Part shown: positions 26,515 to 34,908 of the stretch, in pieces
How the letters are laid out: the number at the start of each line of letters is the position of its first letter
How positions within the stretch are numbered: the first letter of the stretch is position 1
Source: Sinomicrobium kalidii
GTDB lineage: Bacteria > Bacteroidota > Bacteroidia > Flavobacteriales > Flavobacteriaceae
Direction: 5' to 3'
Assembly (NCBI RefSeq): GCF_021183825.1
Contig: NZ_CP089211.1
Coordinates: 2,604,001 to 2,668,000 of the forward strand
DNA length: 64,000 bases
The notes under the pieces: model-generated
Seen by the model: the letters and a program-made list of their open reading frames with translations, nothing else
What the model was told of the DNA's origin: nothing
Database searches by the model: none
Program-made: the position numbers and the translations under genes

Positions 26515-27282
26515 ATGCCTACTACACGTCCCAATGGTAGTTTATATACCAAGACCGAAGGCAATGTGGCCATAGTGGAATTCGGACATCCTGCCGGGAA
26601 TTCGCTTCCGCTTGAATTGCTGGAGCGTTTAAAAAATGAATTCGATGCACTTTCCGGAAGGGAGGATGTACATATTATTGTATTGAAAAGCGAGGGAGAG
26701 AAAGCATTTTGTGCCGGAGCATCCTTTAATGAACTTGTGGCAGTTGCTTCACCGGAAGAGGGTAAAGCTTTTTTCAGTGGTTTTGCAGGAGTGATCAATG
26801 CCATGCGGAAATGCCATAAACTTATTGTGGGAAGGGTGCAGGGAAAAACAGTTGGCGGTGGTGTAGGACTGTCGGCAGCTTGTGATTATGTGCTGGCAAC
26901 CGAGGCAGCCTCGGTCAAGCTGTCTGAGCTTACGGTGGGTATAGGCCCCTTTGTCATTGCGCCTGCCGTAGAACGGAAAATGGGAAAGGCGGCACTGGCA
27001 GAACTCACCCTGGCGCCCGAGCAATGGAAAAGTGCCTACTGGGCCAAGGAAAAAGGCCTGTATGCACGGGTTTTTGATCGTATAAGTGAGTTGGATAAGG
27101 AAGTGGCTGTATTTACTGAAAAACTGGCTTCCTACAATCCCGAAGCCCTTGCGGAAATGAAAAGAATTTTGTGGGAAGGGACTTCGCACTGGGACGAACT
27201 GTTGCGTACCAGGGCGGAAGTGTCTGGCAAGCTGGTCCTTTCGGAATTTACGCGGAGAGCATTGGAGAGGTTCGGAAAATAA
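26515..27282 (+). CDS. Enoyl-CoA hydratase/isomerase family protein
   Basis: 255 residues of the crotonase fold. Oxyanion-hole regions are EKAFCAGASFNEL (about 62-74) and KTVGGGVGLSAACDYVLA (about 104-121), followed by KLSELTVGIGPFVIAPAVER. The pattern resembles methylglutaconyl-CoA hydratases of leucine breakdown, but the substrate is inferred only from that likeness. It lies 51 bp after the MATE gene on the same strand. Confidence 0.87.
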   Translation: MPTTRPNGSLYTKTEGNVAIVEFGHPAGNSLPLELLERLKNEFDALSGREDVHIIVLKSEGEKAFCAGASFNELVAVASPEEGKAFFSGFAGVINAMRKCHKLIVGRVQGKTVGGGVGLSAACDYVLATEAASVKLSELTVGIGPFVIAPAVERKMGKAALAELTLAPEQWKSAYWAKEKGLYARVFDRISELDKEVAVFTEKLASYNPEALAEMKRILWEGTSHWDELLRTRAEVSGKLVLSEFTRRALERFGK

Positions 27283-27313
27283 CAGTATATCTCGATACCC
27301 TAAAAAAGCTGCT

Positions 27314-27703
27314 GTGAAACAATATATAGCACATATGGCCCTGTTGGTTTCGGATTATGACGAAGCCATTCGGTTCTACACGGAAAAACTGGATTTTACA
27401 CTGGTGGAAGATACCCGGCTGAGCGATGCGAAACGATGGGTGCTGGTCCGCCCGCCCGGGGAAAAAGGATGTTGTTTGCTACTGGCAAAGGCAGACGGAG
27501 CGAAACAGGAGCAATGTGTAGGGAACCAGACCGGGGGGCGCGTTTTCCTGTTTTTGTATACGGACGATTTTCAAAGGGATTATCGGAAAATGAAAGAAAG
27601 GGGGGTGAGTTTTGTGCGTCCTCCCAAGGAAGAAGCGTACGGGACTGTTGCTGTTTTTGAGGACCTTTACGGTAATTTGTGGGACCTTCTGGAACCGCGG
27701 TAA
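27314..27703 (+). CDS. VOC family (glyoxalase-like) protein
   Basis: 129 residues starting at GTG. One N-terminal strand HMALLVSDYDEAIRFYTEKLDF and a C-terminal VFEDLYGNLWDLLEP are characteristic of the extradiol dioxygenase/glyoxalase fold with metal-binding His and Glu. It is distinct from the PhnB-like copy at 23.5 kb. It follows the hydratase by 31 bp and ends before a strong terminator. Confidence 0.82.
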   Translation: MKQYIAHMALLVSDYDEAIRFYTEKLDFTLVEDTRLSDAKRWVLVRPPGEKGCCLLLAKADGAKQEQCVGNQTGGRVFLFLYTDDFQRDYRKMKERGVSFVRPPKEEAYGTVAVFEDLYGNLWDLLEPR

Positions 27704-27722
27704 TCCGATATTGTTTAAAATG

Positions 27723-27755
27723 AAAAAAGGTTGTCATAAACAGAGACAACCTTTT
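27723..27755. terminator. Bidirectional terminator between convergent genes
   Basis: AAAAAAGGTTGTC and GACAACCTTTTT form a 12-bp stem with a 9-base loop; A-run on one side and T-run on the other let it serve both the VOC gene and the minus-strand barrel gene. Confidence 0.88.
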
Positions 27756-27802
27756 TACAGCTTTAACGCGCTTTTTGAGTAAATAAAAACTAACCTAACT
27801 AA

Positions 27803-29329
27803 CTAAAACCTAAAACTAAAGCCTGTATATACGCCGAATGAGTACGGCCTGAAACCGCCGTTGTCATCGGAGAATGTATTCAATTGATATTTAAACATGG
27901 GCTCTACCTGGAGGAGGAGCTTGTCCAGTAAAAGATAGTCTACGCCCACCCCCACGTTTGTACTGAAATTTACGCTGTTTATATTATTGGCTTCCCCGAG
28001 TTCGGTAGCGAGGGATTCTGACTTCAGCAACACCGAGTTATCCGTAAGGAATAGCGAACTGAGCCCGCCAATGAGGTTAAGACCCAGCCTCTGGTCCACG
28101 ATCCTGTATTTTACTTCCATGGGAACTTCGATATACCCGAATTCCTGTAACATAAGGCCTTCCTGCGGAGCAAAACTGGAGGCTACCTCTTCCCGGGCAG
28201 GAGTCGGAGGGGCGTCATTGGCGTTGGCCACATACAACCCGCCTGCCTTGTCCGATTTCGGTGAATAATTGATATTGTTCAGTGCCCGGGCCTCGAAATC
28301 GGGGGCAAAAGAGATGTCGTTCGTATTGTATCCGTAGTTTACCCTGTTTATTCCGGAGCGCAGGCTTACCCTGTTACTTACCTGGTAAGCGACATTGACA
28401 CCATAGCTGAGGTTAACCTCACCTGACTTGGAATTGCTTTTAAACTCAGGATCAATTGGCGACCCGCCGCTGAGCGAATTGTAATATACCGGGGCAACGT
28501 TGGGGTTTATGCTCCATTTTTTAGTGCCTTTCCCCTGTTTTAAGGCCAGTTCCTTTTCCTTATCAGTTTCATTTTCCATTTCTGCAATGGCTTCCAGCAA
28601 GGATTTTTTGTTTTCTTCTTTCTTGCTGTTCTCCGTTGTATTATCCTGTCGGGTTTCTAAGCTATTGTTCGTAACCGTATTGTGGTCCTGTTGAGCCACA
28701 CGACTGTGTGGCTTTACGTTTGTCGTATTGTTATTGCTATCCTGCCGGACCACTGGATTAGTATCGGTAATCGTATTACCGTCTTGTTGAGTCCCACGGC
28801 CGCGGGACTTTACGTCTCCAGGATCATTATTGTCATCCTGCTGAACCGCGAGGCTATTATTGGTAGTCGTACTGCGATCCTGTTGAGACGCAGGGCCGTG
28901 CGTCTTTACGGGTTGTGAAGGAGTAGTGGCTTTGTCCTCTTCCCTTCCGGAGTCCGCAGGTTCTGTAGATACCAATGGGTCGCTATCTTCCGTAACCTGG
29001 TCTTTTTCCCGGGAAGTTTCTTTTTCCCCGGCAGGTACGTTATGGTCTTTTACGACCTTCTCGATAGGGTCACCGGGTGTGTCTGCAGAATCTGTAGGCA
29101 GGAAATTCAGCCCTGCGGTAAGCAGCAGGGCAATGACGGCGGCAATTCCGCCCAGGCGCCACCAGAGTACGGGAACGGTTTTTTTCCGCCTGTCTGCAAT
29201 GCCGGCCGCTTCATCTGAAGCGTTATCCAGTTTAGCCTCAATACCGGACCACAAATCCCGTTCAGGGAAAACTTCAAAGTCCTTGAATTTTTCCTGGAAC
29301 AGTCTGTCTATGTTTTTTTTGTTGCCCAT
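27803..29329 (-). CDS. Anti-sigma-like/outer-membrane beta-barrel hybrid protein
   Basis: 508 residues encoded 4 bp after an ECF sigma gene. Order: a cytosolic acidic segment (1-50, with FPERDLWSGIEAKL as in sigma-linked regulators), one transmembrane helix (about 55-76), a long Thr/Asn/Asp/Gln-rich linker (about 80-245) containing three 32-residue repeats, then a C-terminal domain with alternating strands that ends in GFSFRF, a barrel-type C-terminus. This architecture would put the two ends in the inner and outer membranes. Such sigma-adjacent barrel proteins are known in Bacteroidota; whether this one binds the sigma factor is inference. Confidence 0.75.
   Translation of the reverse strand: MGNKKNIDRLFQEKFKDFEVFPERDLWSGIEAKLDNASDEAAGIADRRKKTVPVLWWRLGGIAAVIALLLTAGLNFLPTDSADTPGDPIEKVVKDHNVPAGEKETSREKDQVTEDSDPLVSTEPADSGREEDKATTPSQPVKTHGPASQQDRSTTTNNSLAVQQDDNNDPGDVKSRGRGTQQDGNTITDTNPVVRQDSNNNTTNVKPHSRVAQQDHNTVTNNSLETRQDNTTENSKKEENKKSLLEAIAEMENETDKEKELALKQGKGTKKWSINPNVAPVYYNSLSGGSPIDPEFKSNSKSGEVNLSYGVNVAYQVSNRVSLRSGINRVNYGYNTNDISFAPDFEARALNNINYSPKSDKAGGLYVANANDAPPTPAREEVASSFAPQEGLMLQEFGYIEVPMEVKYRIVDQRLGLNLIGGLSSLFLTDNSVLLKSESLATELGEANNINSVNFSTNVGVGVDYLLLDKLLLQVEPMFKYQLNTFSDDNGGFRPYSFGVYTGFSFRF
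28622..28909 (-). repeat. Three in-frame 96-bp tandem repeats with internal hairpins
   Basis: Copies at 28909-28814, 28813-28718 and 28717-28622 each encode 32 residues (VKTHGPASQQD, VKSRGRGTQQD, VKPHSRVAQQD at the start). Each contains a palindrome at the same phase (28885-28906, 28789-28810, 28693-28714). The outer stem bases differ between copies, yet each hairpin stays paired apart from single mismatches. Confidence 0.85.
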
Positions 29330-29333
29330 TATG

Positions 29334-29876
29334 TTATAGTGACTTCACTTTTTTTTTACGATGGTCTTCTTCGATATGTGATTTCAGGATCACCCTCGCC
29401 CTGGACAGGTTGGACTTTGATGTACCTTCGGAAATCCCCAGCATTTCGGAAATTTCCTTATGTGAATATCCGTCCATTACATAGAGGTTGAACGTGAGCC
29501 TGTATTTGTCCGGGAGTCTTTGTATGATCCCGAGCAGGTAATCCAGGCTGATATCCTCATCCTCTATTTCCGCTTCCACTTCATCTTCTATTTCTTCCGA
29601 AACAATGTTAAAGACCTTTTCCTTTCGGTATTTCTGGAGTACGGTATTTACGGCTATCCGCCGTATCCATCCTTCAAAAGAACCTTTAAACCGGTACTGG
29701 TCAATTTTGTTAAATATAGCCATGAAGCTATCCTGCAGATTGTCTTCTGCCTCTGTCTGGTTCCGGGAGTATTTCAGGCAAATACTGTATAACTTACCGT
29801 TGAAAAGACGGTACAGCTGTTCTTGAGCCTTTCTGTCCCGGTCCTTGCACCGGCTTATGAGTTCTTCTAAACTCAC
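29334..29876 (-). CDS. ECF-type RNA polymerase sigma factor
   Basis: 180 residues. Region 2 is seen at about 25-90 (LQDSFMAIFNKIDQYRFKGS, then WIRRIAVNTVLQKYRKEK), followed by an acidic linker of about 25 residues, then region 4 with LPDKYRLTFNLYVMDGYSHK and the helix-turn-helix ISEMLGISEGTSKSNLSRAR. It is the first gene of a two-gene operon with the hybrid barrel protein, the classical layout of a sigma factor and its partner. A 10-bp inverted repeat lies in its leader. Confidence 0.93.
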   Translation of the reverse strand: MSLEELISRCKDRDRKAQEQLYRLFNGKLYSICLKYSRNQTEAEDNLQDSFMAIFNKIDQYRFKGSFEGWIRRIAVNTVLQKYRKEKVFNIVSEEIEDEVEAEIEDEDISLDYLLGIIQRLPDKYRLTFNLYVMDGYSHKEISEMLGISEGTSKSNLSRARVILKSHIEEDHRKKKVKSL

Positions 29877-29902
29877 CTATAGTTTCACGTTAGTTTTGGT
29901 TT

Positions 29903-29947
29903 ACCCCCTGTAAAAACCCTTTATCCTGATTTAACAGTACAGGGGGT
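29903..29947. repeat. Perfect 10-bp inverted repeat upstream of the ECF sigma gene
   Basis: ACCCCCTGTA and TACAGGGGGT are separated by 25 bases, 27 bp upstream of the sigma start and 20 bp after the preceding lipoprotein gene. No T-run follows on the minus strand, so it may be a regulatory hairpin or operator rather than an intrinsic terminator. Confidence 0.6.
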
Positions 29948-29967
29948 TCCGGTTAATTTGTTTGGTT

Positions 29968-30411
29968 TTATTCTTCTTCCTCTTTAACGGGGATGGTATA
30001 CGTCAGGAATGTATATTCACCTTCGCTGTCCACTCCTGTAATAAAACGGAATTCGTATGTTTCATTGTACTGAACATCAAAAGCGAAATCGGCTTCCTTT
30101 ACCACAGTCTGTGCACTGTCGCATTCCACCCCGTCCTGTGCCTGGGCAACGGCCCAGAATGTCCTTTTCTGGATGGTATCGCTGGCCTGGGTTTCATTAC
30201 TAAAGTCAATGCCTACAAACTGATGGCACTTATTCGGTATGGAATAGGTGAAAGCTATAGTGTCAGTTTCCCCGTAAATCAATGTATCCGGAACATCCAC
30301 ACTTTCAATAGGTAAAGTGGTGTAATAAAAATTAGCCCCGTCGTCATTCAGACATCCGGAAAATGCTAATACCACAGTTAAAAACACGACTGCAATGCTT
30401 ACTTTTTTCAT
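29968..30411 (-). CDS. Hypothetical lipoprotein
   Basis: 147 residues with a lipoprotein signal (MKKVSIAVVFLTVVLAFSGC, Cys20), then an Ig-like beta-rich domain with TLPIESVDVPD and FRFITGVDSEGEYTFLTY. An acidic tail, KEEEE, ends it. No family recognised. It lies upstream of the sigma operon on the same strand; the inverted repeat between them may separate their expression. Confidence 0.75.
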   Translation of the reverse strand: MKKVSIAVVFLTVVLAFSGCLNDDGANFYYTTLPIESVDVPDTLIYGETDTIAFTYSIPNKCHQFVGIDFSNETQASDTIQKRTFWAVAQAQDGVECDSAQTVVKEADFAFDVQYNETYEFRFITGVDSEGEYTFLTYTIPVKEEEE

Positions 30412-30551
30412 GTTGCTTTTGTTTAATTTTAGGAGGTTTTGATGTTATTATTAATGTATTTATAGACGTGTTTATTGCTCTCGTTTTAATGTTTTTACTT
30501 TCTTTTACTGATAGAAAGATGTAGAGAGTGCAATATGGTTGCGTGAAGTAT

Positions 30552-30587
30552 AAAAAAATCCCGCCCTTCGGTGTGGAGGACAGGATT
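30552..30587 (-). terminator. Probable terminator after recA
   Basis: On the minus strand ATCCTGTCC pairs with GGGCGGGAT (two G-U wobbles) around an 11-base loop and is followed by seven T. It begins 27 bp after the recA stop. Confidence 0.75.
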
Positions 30588-30613
30588 TCAATACGATTAA
30601 TATTTGTGATGCC

Positions 30614-31621
30614 TTACGCTTTAATGGCTTTCAGGGCTTCCTTGATCTTGCCTTCCAGTTCTTCCAGGAGTTCCGGGTTGTCTTCGAGGAGGAGTTTAAC
30701 GGCATCCCGCCCTTGTCCGAGTTTGGTGTCTCCGTAACTGAACCAGGAACCACTCTTTTTAACGATCTCGTATTGTACACCCAGATCCAGGATTTCACCT
30801 ACGCGAGAAATACCTTCTCCGTACATAATGTCAAATTCTGCGGCTTTAAACGGCGGTGCCACTTTGTTTTTTACCACTTTTACCTTGGTCTTGTTTCCCG
30901 CCACATCGCCGTTGCTGTCCTTGATCTGGGTAGATCTCCGGATGTCGAGGCGCACGGAAGCGTAGAACTTCAACGCATTTCCGCCGGTCGTGGTTTCGGG
31001 ATTACCGAACATTACCCCGATCTTTTCCCGGAGCTGGTTGATAAAGATCACCGTACATTTGGTCTTGCTTATGCTCGCCGTAAGCTTCCGGAGGGCCTGG
31101 GACATCAACCGGGCGTGCAGTCCCATTTTGGAATCGCCCATTTCTCCTTCAATTTCGCTTTTCGGGGTCAGTGCGGCGACAGAATCGACAACAACGATAT
31201 CTATGGCCCCCGAGCGGATAAGGTTGTCGGCTATTTCAAGGGCCTGTTCCCCGTGGTCGGGCTGGGAAATGATAAGGTTGTCCACATCCACACCGAGTTT
31301 CTTGGCATAAAACCGGTCGAAAGCATGTTCTGCATCAACAAAAGCTGCAATTCCCCCGGCTTTCTGTGCTTCTGCCATGGCATGAAGGGTGAGGGTGGTC
31401 TTACCCGACGATTCCGGACCGTATATCTCTATGACCCTGCCTTTGGGGTAACCGCCTACACCGAGGGCAATATCAAGGCCGATAGATCCCGTGGGAATGA
31501 TTTCCACATCTTCCACTACATGGTCTCCCATCTTCATCACCGCCCCTTTTCCGTAGGTTTTGTCCAGCTTATCAAGGGTAAGCTTCAGGGCCTTTAGTTT
31601 TGCGTCTTTCTCTGAACTCAT
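30614..31621 (-). CDS. recA: Recombinase RecA
   Basis: DNA strand-exchange protein and LexA-type coprotease in recombination and repair, 335 residues from the ATG at 31621 ([19 protein letters not shown]). I prefer this to an in-frame ATG 90 bases upstream because homologues start here. Walker [10 protein letters not shown], the loop [20 protein letters not shown], the L2-region segment [18 protein letters not shown] and the C-terminal acid-rich helix are all intact. Confidence 0.97.
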   Translation of the reverse strand: MSSEKDAKLKALKLTLDKLDKTYGKGAVMKMGDHVVEDVEIIPTGSIGLDIALGVGGYPKGRVIEIYGPESSGKTTLTLHAMAEAQKAGGIAAFVDAEHAFDRFYAKKLGVDVDNLIISQPDHGEQALEIADNLIRSGAIDIVVVDSVAALTPKSEIEGEMGDSKMGLHARLMSQALRKLTASISKTKCTVIFINQLREKIGVMFGNPETTTGGNALKFYASVRLDIRRSTQIKDSNGDVAGNKTKVKVVKNKVAPPFKAAEFDIMYGEGISRVGEILDLGVQYEIVKKSGSWFSYGDTKLGQGRDAVKLLLEDNPELLEELEGKIKEALKAIKA

Positions 31622-31760
31622 TGCTGCGTGTTTTCTAAAAAAATAATTCGTGCTAAAATACCATTTCTTTTTCAGAGTGGCAACGGGTATGGGGGTGTTG
31701 TTGGCGGGCATATTTATACGATTGACGGGGAACCTGTTGTTTTTACCATATACATGTGCT

Positions 31761-31790
31761 TTGCAGTGCTGTGAAAAAAAACTATTTTTG
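31761..31790 (+). promoter_or_regulatory. Promoter for trhO
   Basis: TTG at 31761-31763, 19 bases, then TATTTTTG at 31783-31790, 40 bp before the trhO start. Confidence 0.65.
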
Positions 31791-31830
31791 CAAAAATTTT
31801 TTGATTCTTTAACCTTAAAATTCGTATAGC

Positions 31831-32862
31831 ATGCAACTGTACAATACTTTAAGCGCTAAGGAAAGGGCAGCACTCATTGAAAAGGCTGGTAAAGACCGCT
31901 TTACACTCTCTTTCTACAAGTACCATCACATTAAAAATCCGCAGATTTTCCGGAACCATATGTTCGTTACCTGGGACGAACTGGACGTTCTGGGGAGGAT
32001 CTATATTGCGCGGGAAGGCATAAATGCACAACTGTCCGTTCCGGCAGATCACTTCAAGGCTTTTAAAAACCACCTGGACAGTATTACATTCCTGGAGAAC
32101 GTAAGGCTCAACATTGCCATAGAGCAGGATAACAAATCCTTTCTGAAACTCAAGGTAAAAGTAAGGAACAAGATCGTGGCGGACGGCCTGGACGACGATA
32201 CTTTTGATGTTACCGACAAAGGCACGCATGTAGACGCCGCTAAATTTAACGAACTCATCGATGACCCCGATACCATCCTGGTAGATATGCGCAACCACTA
32301 CGAAAGTGAAATAGGCCATTTTAAAAATGCCGTTACACCGGATGTAGACACTTTCCGGGATTCCCTGCCTATCATAGAGGATGACCTGAAAGCACACAAG
32401 GAAGATAAAAAGCTGGTGATGTACTGTACCGGGGGAATTCGGTGCGAGAAAGCCAGTGCGTACTTCAAGCACAAAGGGTTTAAGGATGTGTATCAGCTGG
32501 AAGGCGGTATTATAGAATATACCCGGCAGGTCAAGGACAAAGAACTGGAAAATAAGTTTGTAGGTAAGAATTTTGTCTTTGACGAGCGGCGTGCCGAACG
32601 CATATCCGATGATGTCATAGCACATTGCCATCAATGCGGTAAGCCCTGCGATACTCATGTGAATTGCGCCAATGAAGGTTGCCATCTGCTCTTTATACAA
32701 TGTGAGGAGTGCGCGGAGAAAATGAACGGGTGCTGTTCAGAAGCATGTATGGAAATTGTGGCATTGCCCTATGAAGAACAAAAAGCCTTGCGCAAGGGAA
32801 AATACAAGAGCAATAATATTTTTAAAAAAGGACGGTCTGAAGTGCTCAGATACAAGAGTTAA
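31831..32862 (+). CDS. trhO: tRNA uridine(34) hydroxylase (rhodanese domain)
   Basis: Oxygen-dependent 5-hydroxylation of U34 in tRNAs. The 343 residues show the N-terminal acylphosphatase-like domain ([14 protein letters not shown] region), then a rhodanese domain with active-site loop [12 protein letters not shown] near 190-201. The C-terminal Cys-rich segment ([31 protein letters not shown]) is a probable zinc-binding extension found in the longer family members. Confidence 0.93.
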   Translation: MQLYNTLSAKERAALIEKAGKDRFTLSFYKYHHIKNPQIFRNHMFVTWDELDVLGRIYIAREGINAQLSVPADHFKAFKNHLDSITFLENVRLNIAIEQDNKSFLKLKVKVRNKIVADGLDDDTFDVTDKGTHVDAAKFNELIDDPDTILVDMRNHYESEIGHFKNAVTPDVDTFRDSLPIIEDDLKAHKEDKKLVMYCTGGIRCEKASAYFKHKGFKDVYQLEGGIIEYTRQVKDKELENKFVGKNFVFDERRAERISDDVIAHCHQCGKPCDTHVNCANEGCHLLFIQCEECAEKMNGCCSEACMEIVALPYEEQKALRKGKYKSNNIFKKGRSEVLRYKS

Positions 32863-32881
32863 GGTGTCCGGTTGTGTTTAA

Positions 32882-32920
32882 AAATACCGGTTTTCAGGGA
32901 ATGGTAAACCGGGGTATTTA
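32882..32920 (+). terminator. Hairpin after trhO
   Basis: TACCGGTTT and AAACCGG can pair around a 12-base loop, but the T-run after it is short (ATTTAC). Weak terminator candidate. Confidence 0.35.
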
Positions 32921-33061
32921 CAAGTCCGGTAAAGTAAAAAAACGTATCTTTACATTTTGTAAGGTGTAGATACACTTTGCCGTGAGATAATTAATTATGA
33001 ACCCTTTACTGCATGTTTCCGGGAAAACACGTGAAAAATGCAGGTACAATATATATGAAAT

Positions 33062-34225
33062 ATGGGATGTAGCAGTTGTTCAACCGGTAAGGGAGGACAA
33101 CCACGGGGATGTAAGAACAATGGTACATGCGGGACCGATGGTTGCAATAAGCTTACTGTTTTTGATTGGCTTTCCAATATGGCACTTCCCTCAGGTCAGC
33201 AATCTTTTGACTGTGTGGAAGTCCGCTTTAAAAATAGCAGAAAGGAATTTTTCAGGAATAGCGAGAAACTTTCACTCTCCATTGGAGATATCGTTGCTAC
33301 CGAAGCAGCTTCCGGGCACGACGTGGGGATTGTTACCCTTACCGGCGAGTTGGTAAAGGTGCAGATGAAAAAAAAGAAGGCAGACTGGGAAGACCCGTCC
33401 CTGCCCAGGATATACCGCAAGGCCTCCCAGCGGGACATTGATGTGTGGACCAGTGTAAGGAACAAGGAGGAGGAAGTAAAGAAAAGGTCCCGTGAACTGG
33501 CAATAGCCCTGGGCCTTCAGATGAAAATCTCCGATATCGAATACCAGGGAGACGGCTCCAAGGCCACTTTCTACTACACCGCAGACGAGCGTGTAGACTT
33601 CAGGCAGCTTATTAAGGATATGGCGCGGGCCTTTAGCGTGCGTATAGAAATGCGGCAGATCGGTTTCCGGCAGGAAGCATCACGTCTCGGTGGTGTGGGG
33701 TCCTGTGGCAGGGAATTGTGTTGTTCCACCTGGCTTACCGATTTCCGGTCGGTCAATACCTCTTCGGCCAGGTATCAGCAACTGTCCCTCAATCCGCAAA
33801 AACTTGCCGGGCAATGCGGAAAACTCAAGTGTTGCCTTAACTACGAGCTCGATGCTTATCTCGATGCCCTTCAGGAATTTCCAAAGACAGATGTAAAACT
33901 ATACACCAGGAAGGGAAAGGCCGTTTGCCAGAAAATAGATATTTTTAAGGGCTTTCTCTGGTATGCCTATGAAGAAAACAGTGCCAACTGGCATAAACTG
34001 ATGCTGGACCAGGTTCATGAAATTATCGATAAGAACCAGGAGAATGTCAAGGTGGAGAGTCTGGAGGAATATGCCTCGGAAATCACCGATGAAAATACTA
34101 AACGGGAGTTTGAAAACGTTGTAGGACAAGACAGTCTTACCAGGTTCGATCAGCCAAAGAAGAAACGAAAGAACAAAAACCGAAAGAAGAGGAACCCCAA
34201 AAGGACCGCAAGAAAAAGAGGATAA
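33062..34225 (+). CDS. ricT: Regulatory iron-sulfur complex subunit RicT (PSP1 domain)
   Basis: 387 residues. The N-terminus has a Cys-rich tail (CSSCSTGKGGQPRGCKNNGTC), then the PSP1 domain with the two cysteine clusters GSCGRELCCSTWL and CGKLKCCLNYEL that bind Fe-S in RicT. The last 40 residues are very basic (KKKRKNKNRKKRNPKR). In Firmicutes RicT is part of the Ric complex that influences mRNA processing; its job in Bacteroidota is less certain. It precedes gldH, a conserved neighbour. Confidence 0.9.
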   Translation: MGCSSCSTGKGGQPRGCKNNGTCGTDGCNKLTVFDWLSNMALPSGQQSFDCVEVRFKNSRKEFFRNSEKLSLSIGDIVATEAASGHDVGIVTLTGELVKVQMKKKKADWEDPSLPRIYRKASQRDIDVWTSVRNKEEEVKKRSRELAIALGLQMKISDIEYQGDGSKATFYYTADERVDFRQLIKDMARAFSVRIEMRQIGFRQEASRLGGVGSCGRELCCSTWLTDFRSVNTSSARYQQLSLNPQKLAGQCGKLKCCLNYELDAYLDALQEFPKTDVKLYTRKGKAVCQKIDIFKGFLWYAYEENSANWHKLMLDQVHEIIDKNQENVKVESLEEYASEITDENTKREFENVVGQDSLTRFDQPKKKRKNKNRKKRNPKRTARKRG

Positions 34226-34335
34226 ATAAACAAAGACCGACGATTTAATCCTCATACCGGAAATTAAGATGATGTGAAGGGAAAAATGAATTTCCGGACG
34301 AGGCATTGTTGCAAGCAAAACCGTTAATTATAACA

Positions 34336-34827
34336 ATGGGTAAGATCATCAGATCGTTTTTTTGGATGGGAAGTGTACTGCTACTGTCTTGTAATTCCAA
34401 CAGTGTGTATTCCGATTACCAGGCACTCAGCAATTCCTGGAACAAAGAAAAAAGCGTGGATTTTACTTTCCAACCTCCCGATACCGTACAACCCTACAAC
34501 ATGTTTATTCATTTGCGAAACGATGAAAGCTATAAATTCAGCAACCTGTTTCTCATCGTCAACCTCAATTTTCCCGATGGCAGGGTAATTGCAGATACCC
34601 TGGAATACGAAATGGCCAGGCCTGACGGGGAATGGCTGGGGCAAGGAATTACCGACCTGAAGGAGAGTAAATTATGGTACAGGGAAAACGTTGTTTTTCC
34701 GGTGTCCGGAGATTATACCGTAAGTGTGAAACACGCCATGAGGGAAGTCGGGGAAGTAGAAGGGATAGGAGAACTGGAAGGCATCACTGATGTAGGGATT
34801 GAAATAACAAAACCGGAAAAAAAATAG
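34336..34827 (+). CDS. gldH: Gliding motility lipoprotein GldH
   Basis: 163 residues from the ATG at 34336, chosen because it gives a lipoprotein signal peptide (MGKIIRSFFWMGSVLLLSC, Cys19). The mature part matches the GldH pattern, with WNKEKSVDFTFQPPDTVQPYN and REVGEVEGIGELEGITDVGI. GldH is required for gliding in Flavobacterium and is anchored in the cell envelope. The position between ricT and PBP1A is the usual one for this gene. Confidence 0.92.
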   Translation: MGKIIRSFFWMGSVLLLSCNSNSVYSDYQALSNSWNKEKSVDFTFQPPDTVQPYNMFIHLRNDESYKFSNLFLIVNLNFPDGRVIADTLEYEMARPDGEWLGQGITDLKESKLWYRENVVFPVSGDYTVSVKHAMREVGEVEGIGELEGITDVGIEITKPEKK

Positions 34828-34839
34828 AATAGTAGCAAA

Positions 34840-34901
34840 GTTGTGAAGTTATAGGGCTGTGATATAACCCGATAACTCCACAACCGAATAACCCGATAAC
34901 T
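34840..34901. repeat. Hairpin and 14-bp direct repeat between gldH and PBP1A
   Basis: GTTGTGAAGTTAT (34840-34852) pairs with ATAACTCCACAAC (34872-34884) with one mismatch. ATAACCCGATAACT occurs exactly at 34864-34877 and 34888-34901. There is no T-run, so it does not look like an intrinsic terminator. Confidence 0.6.
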
Positions 34902-34908
34902 GAACAAG

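Noticed and set aside
32997..33356. Alternative 119-codon frame overlapping the start of ricT
   Set aside because: It runs out of frame through the Cys-rich ricT N-terminus and shows no family features.
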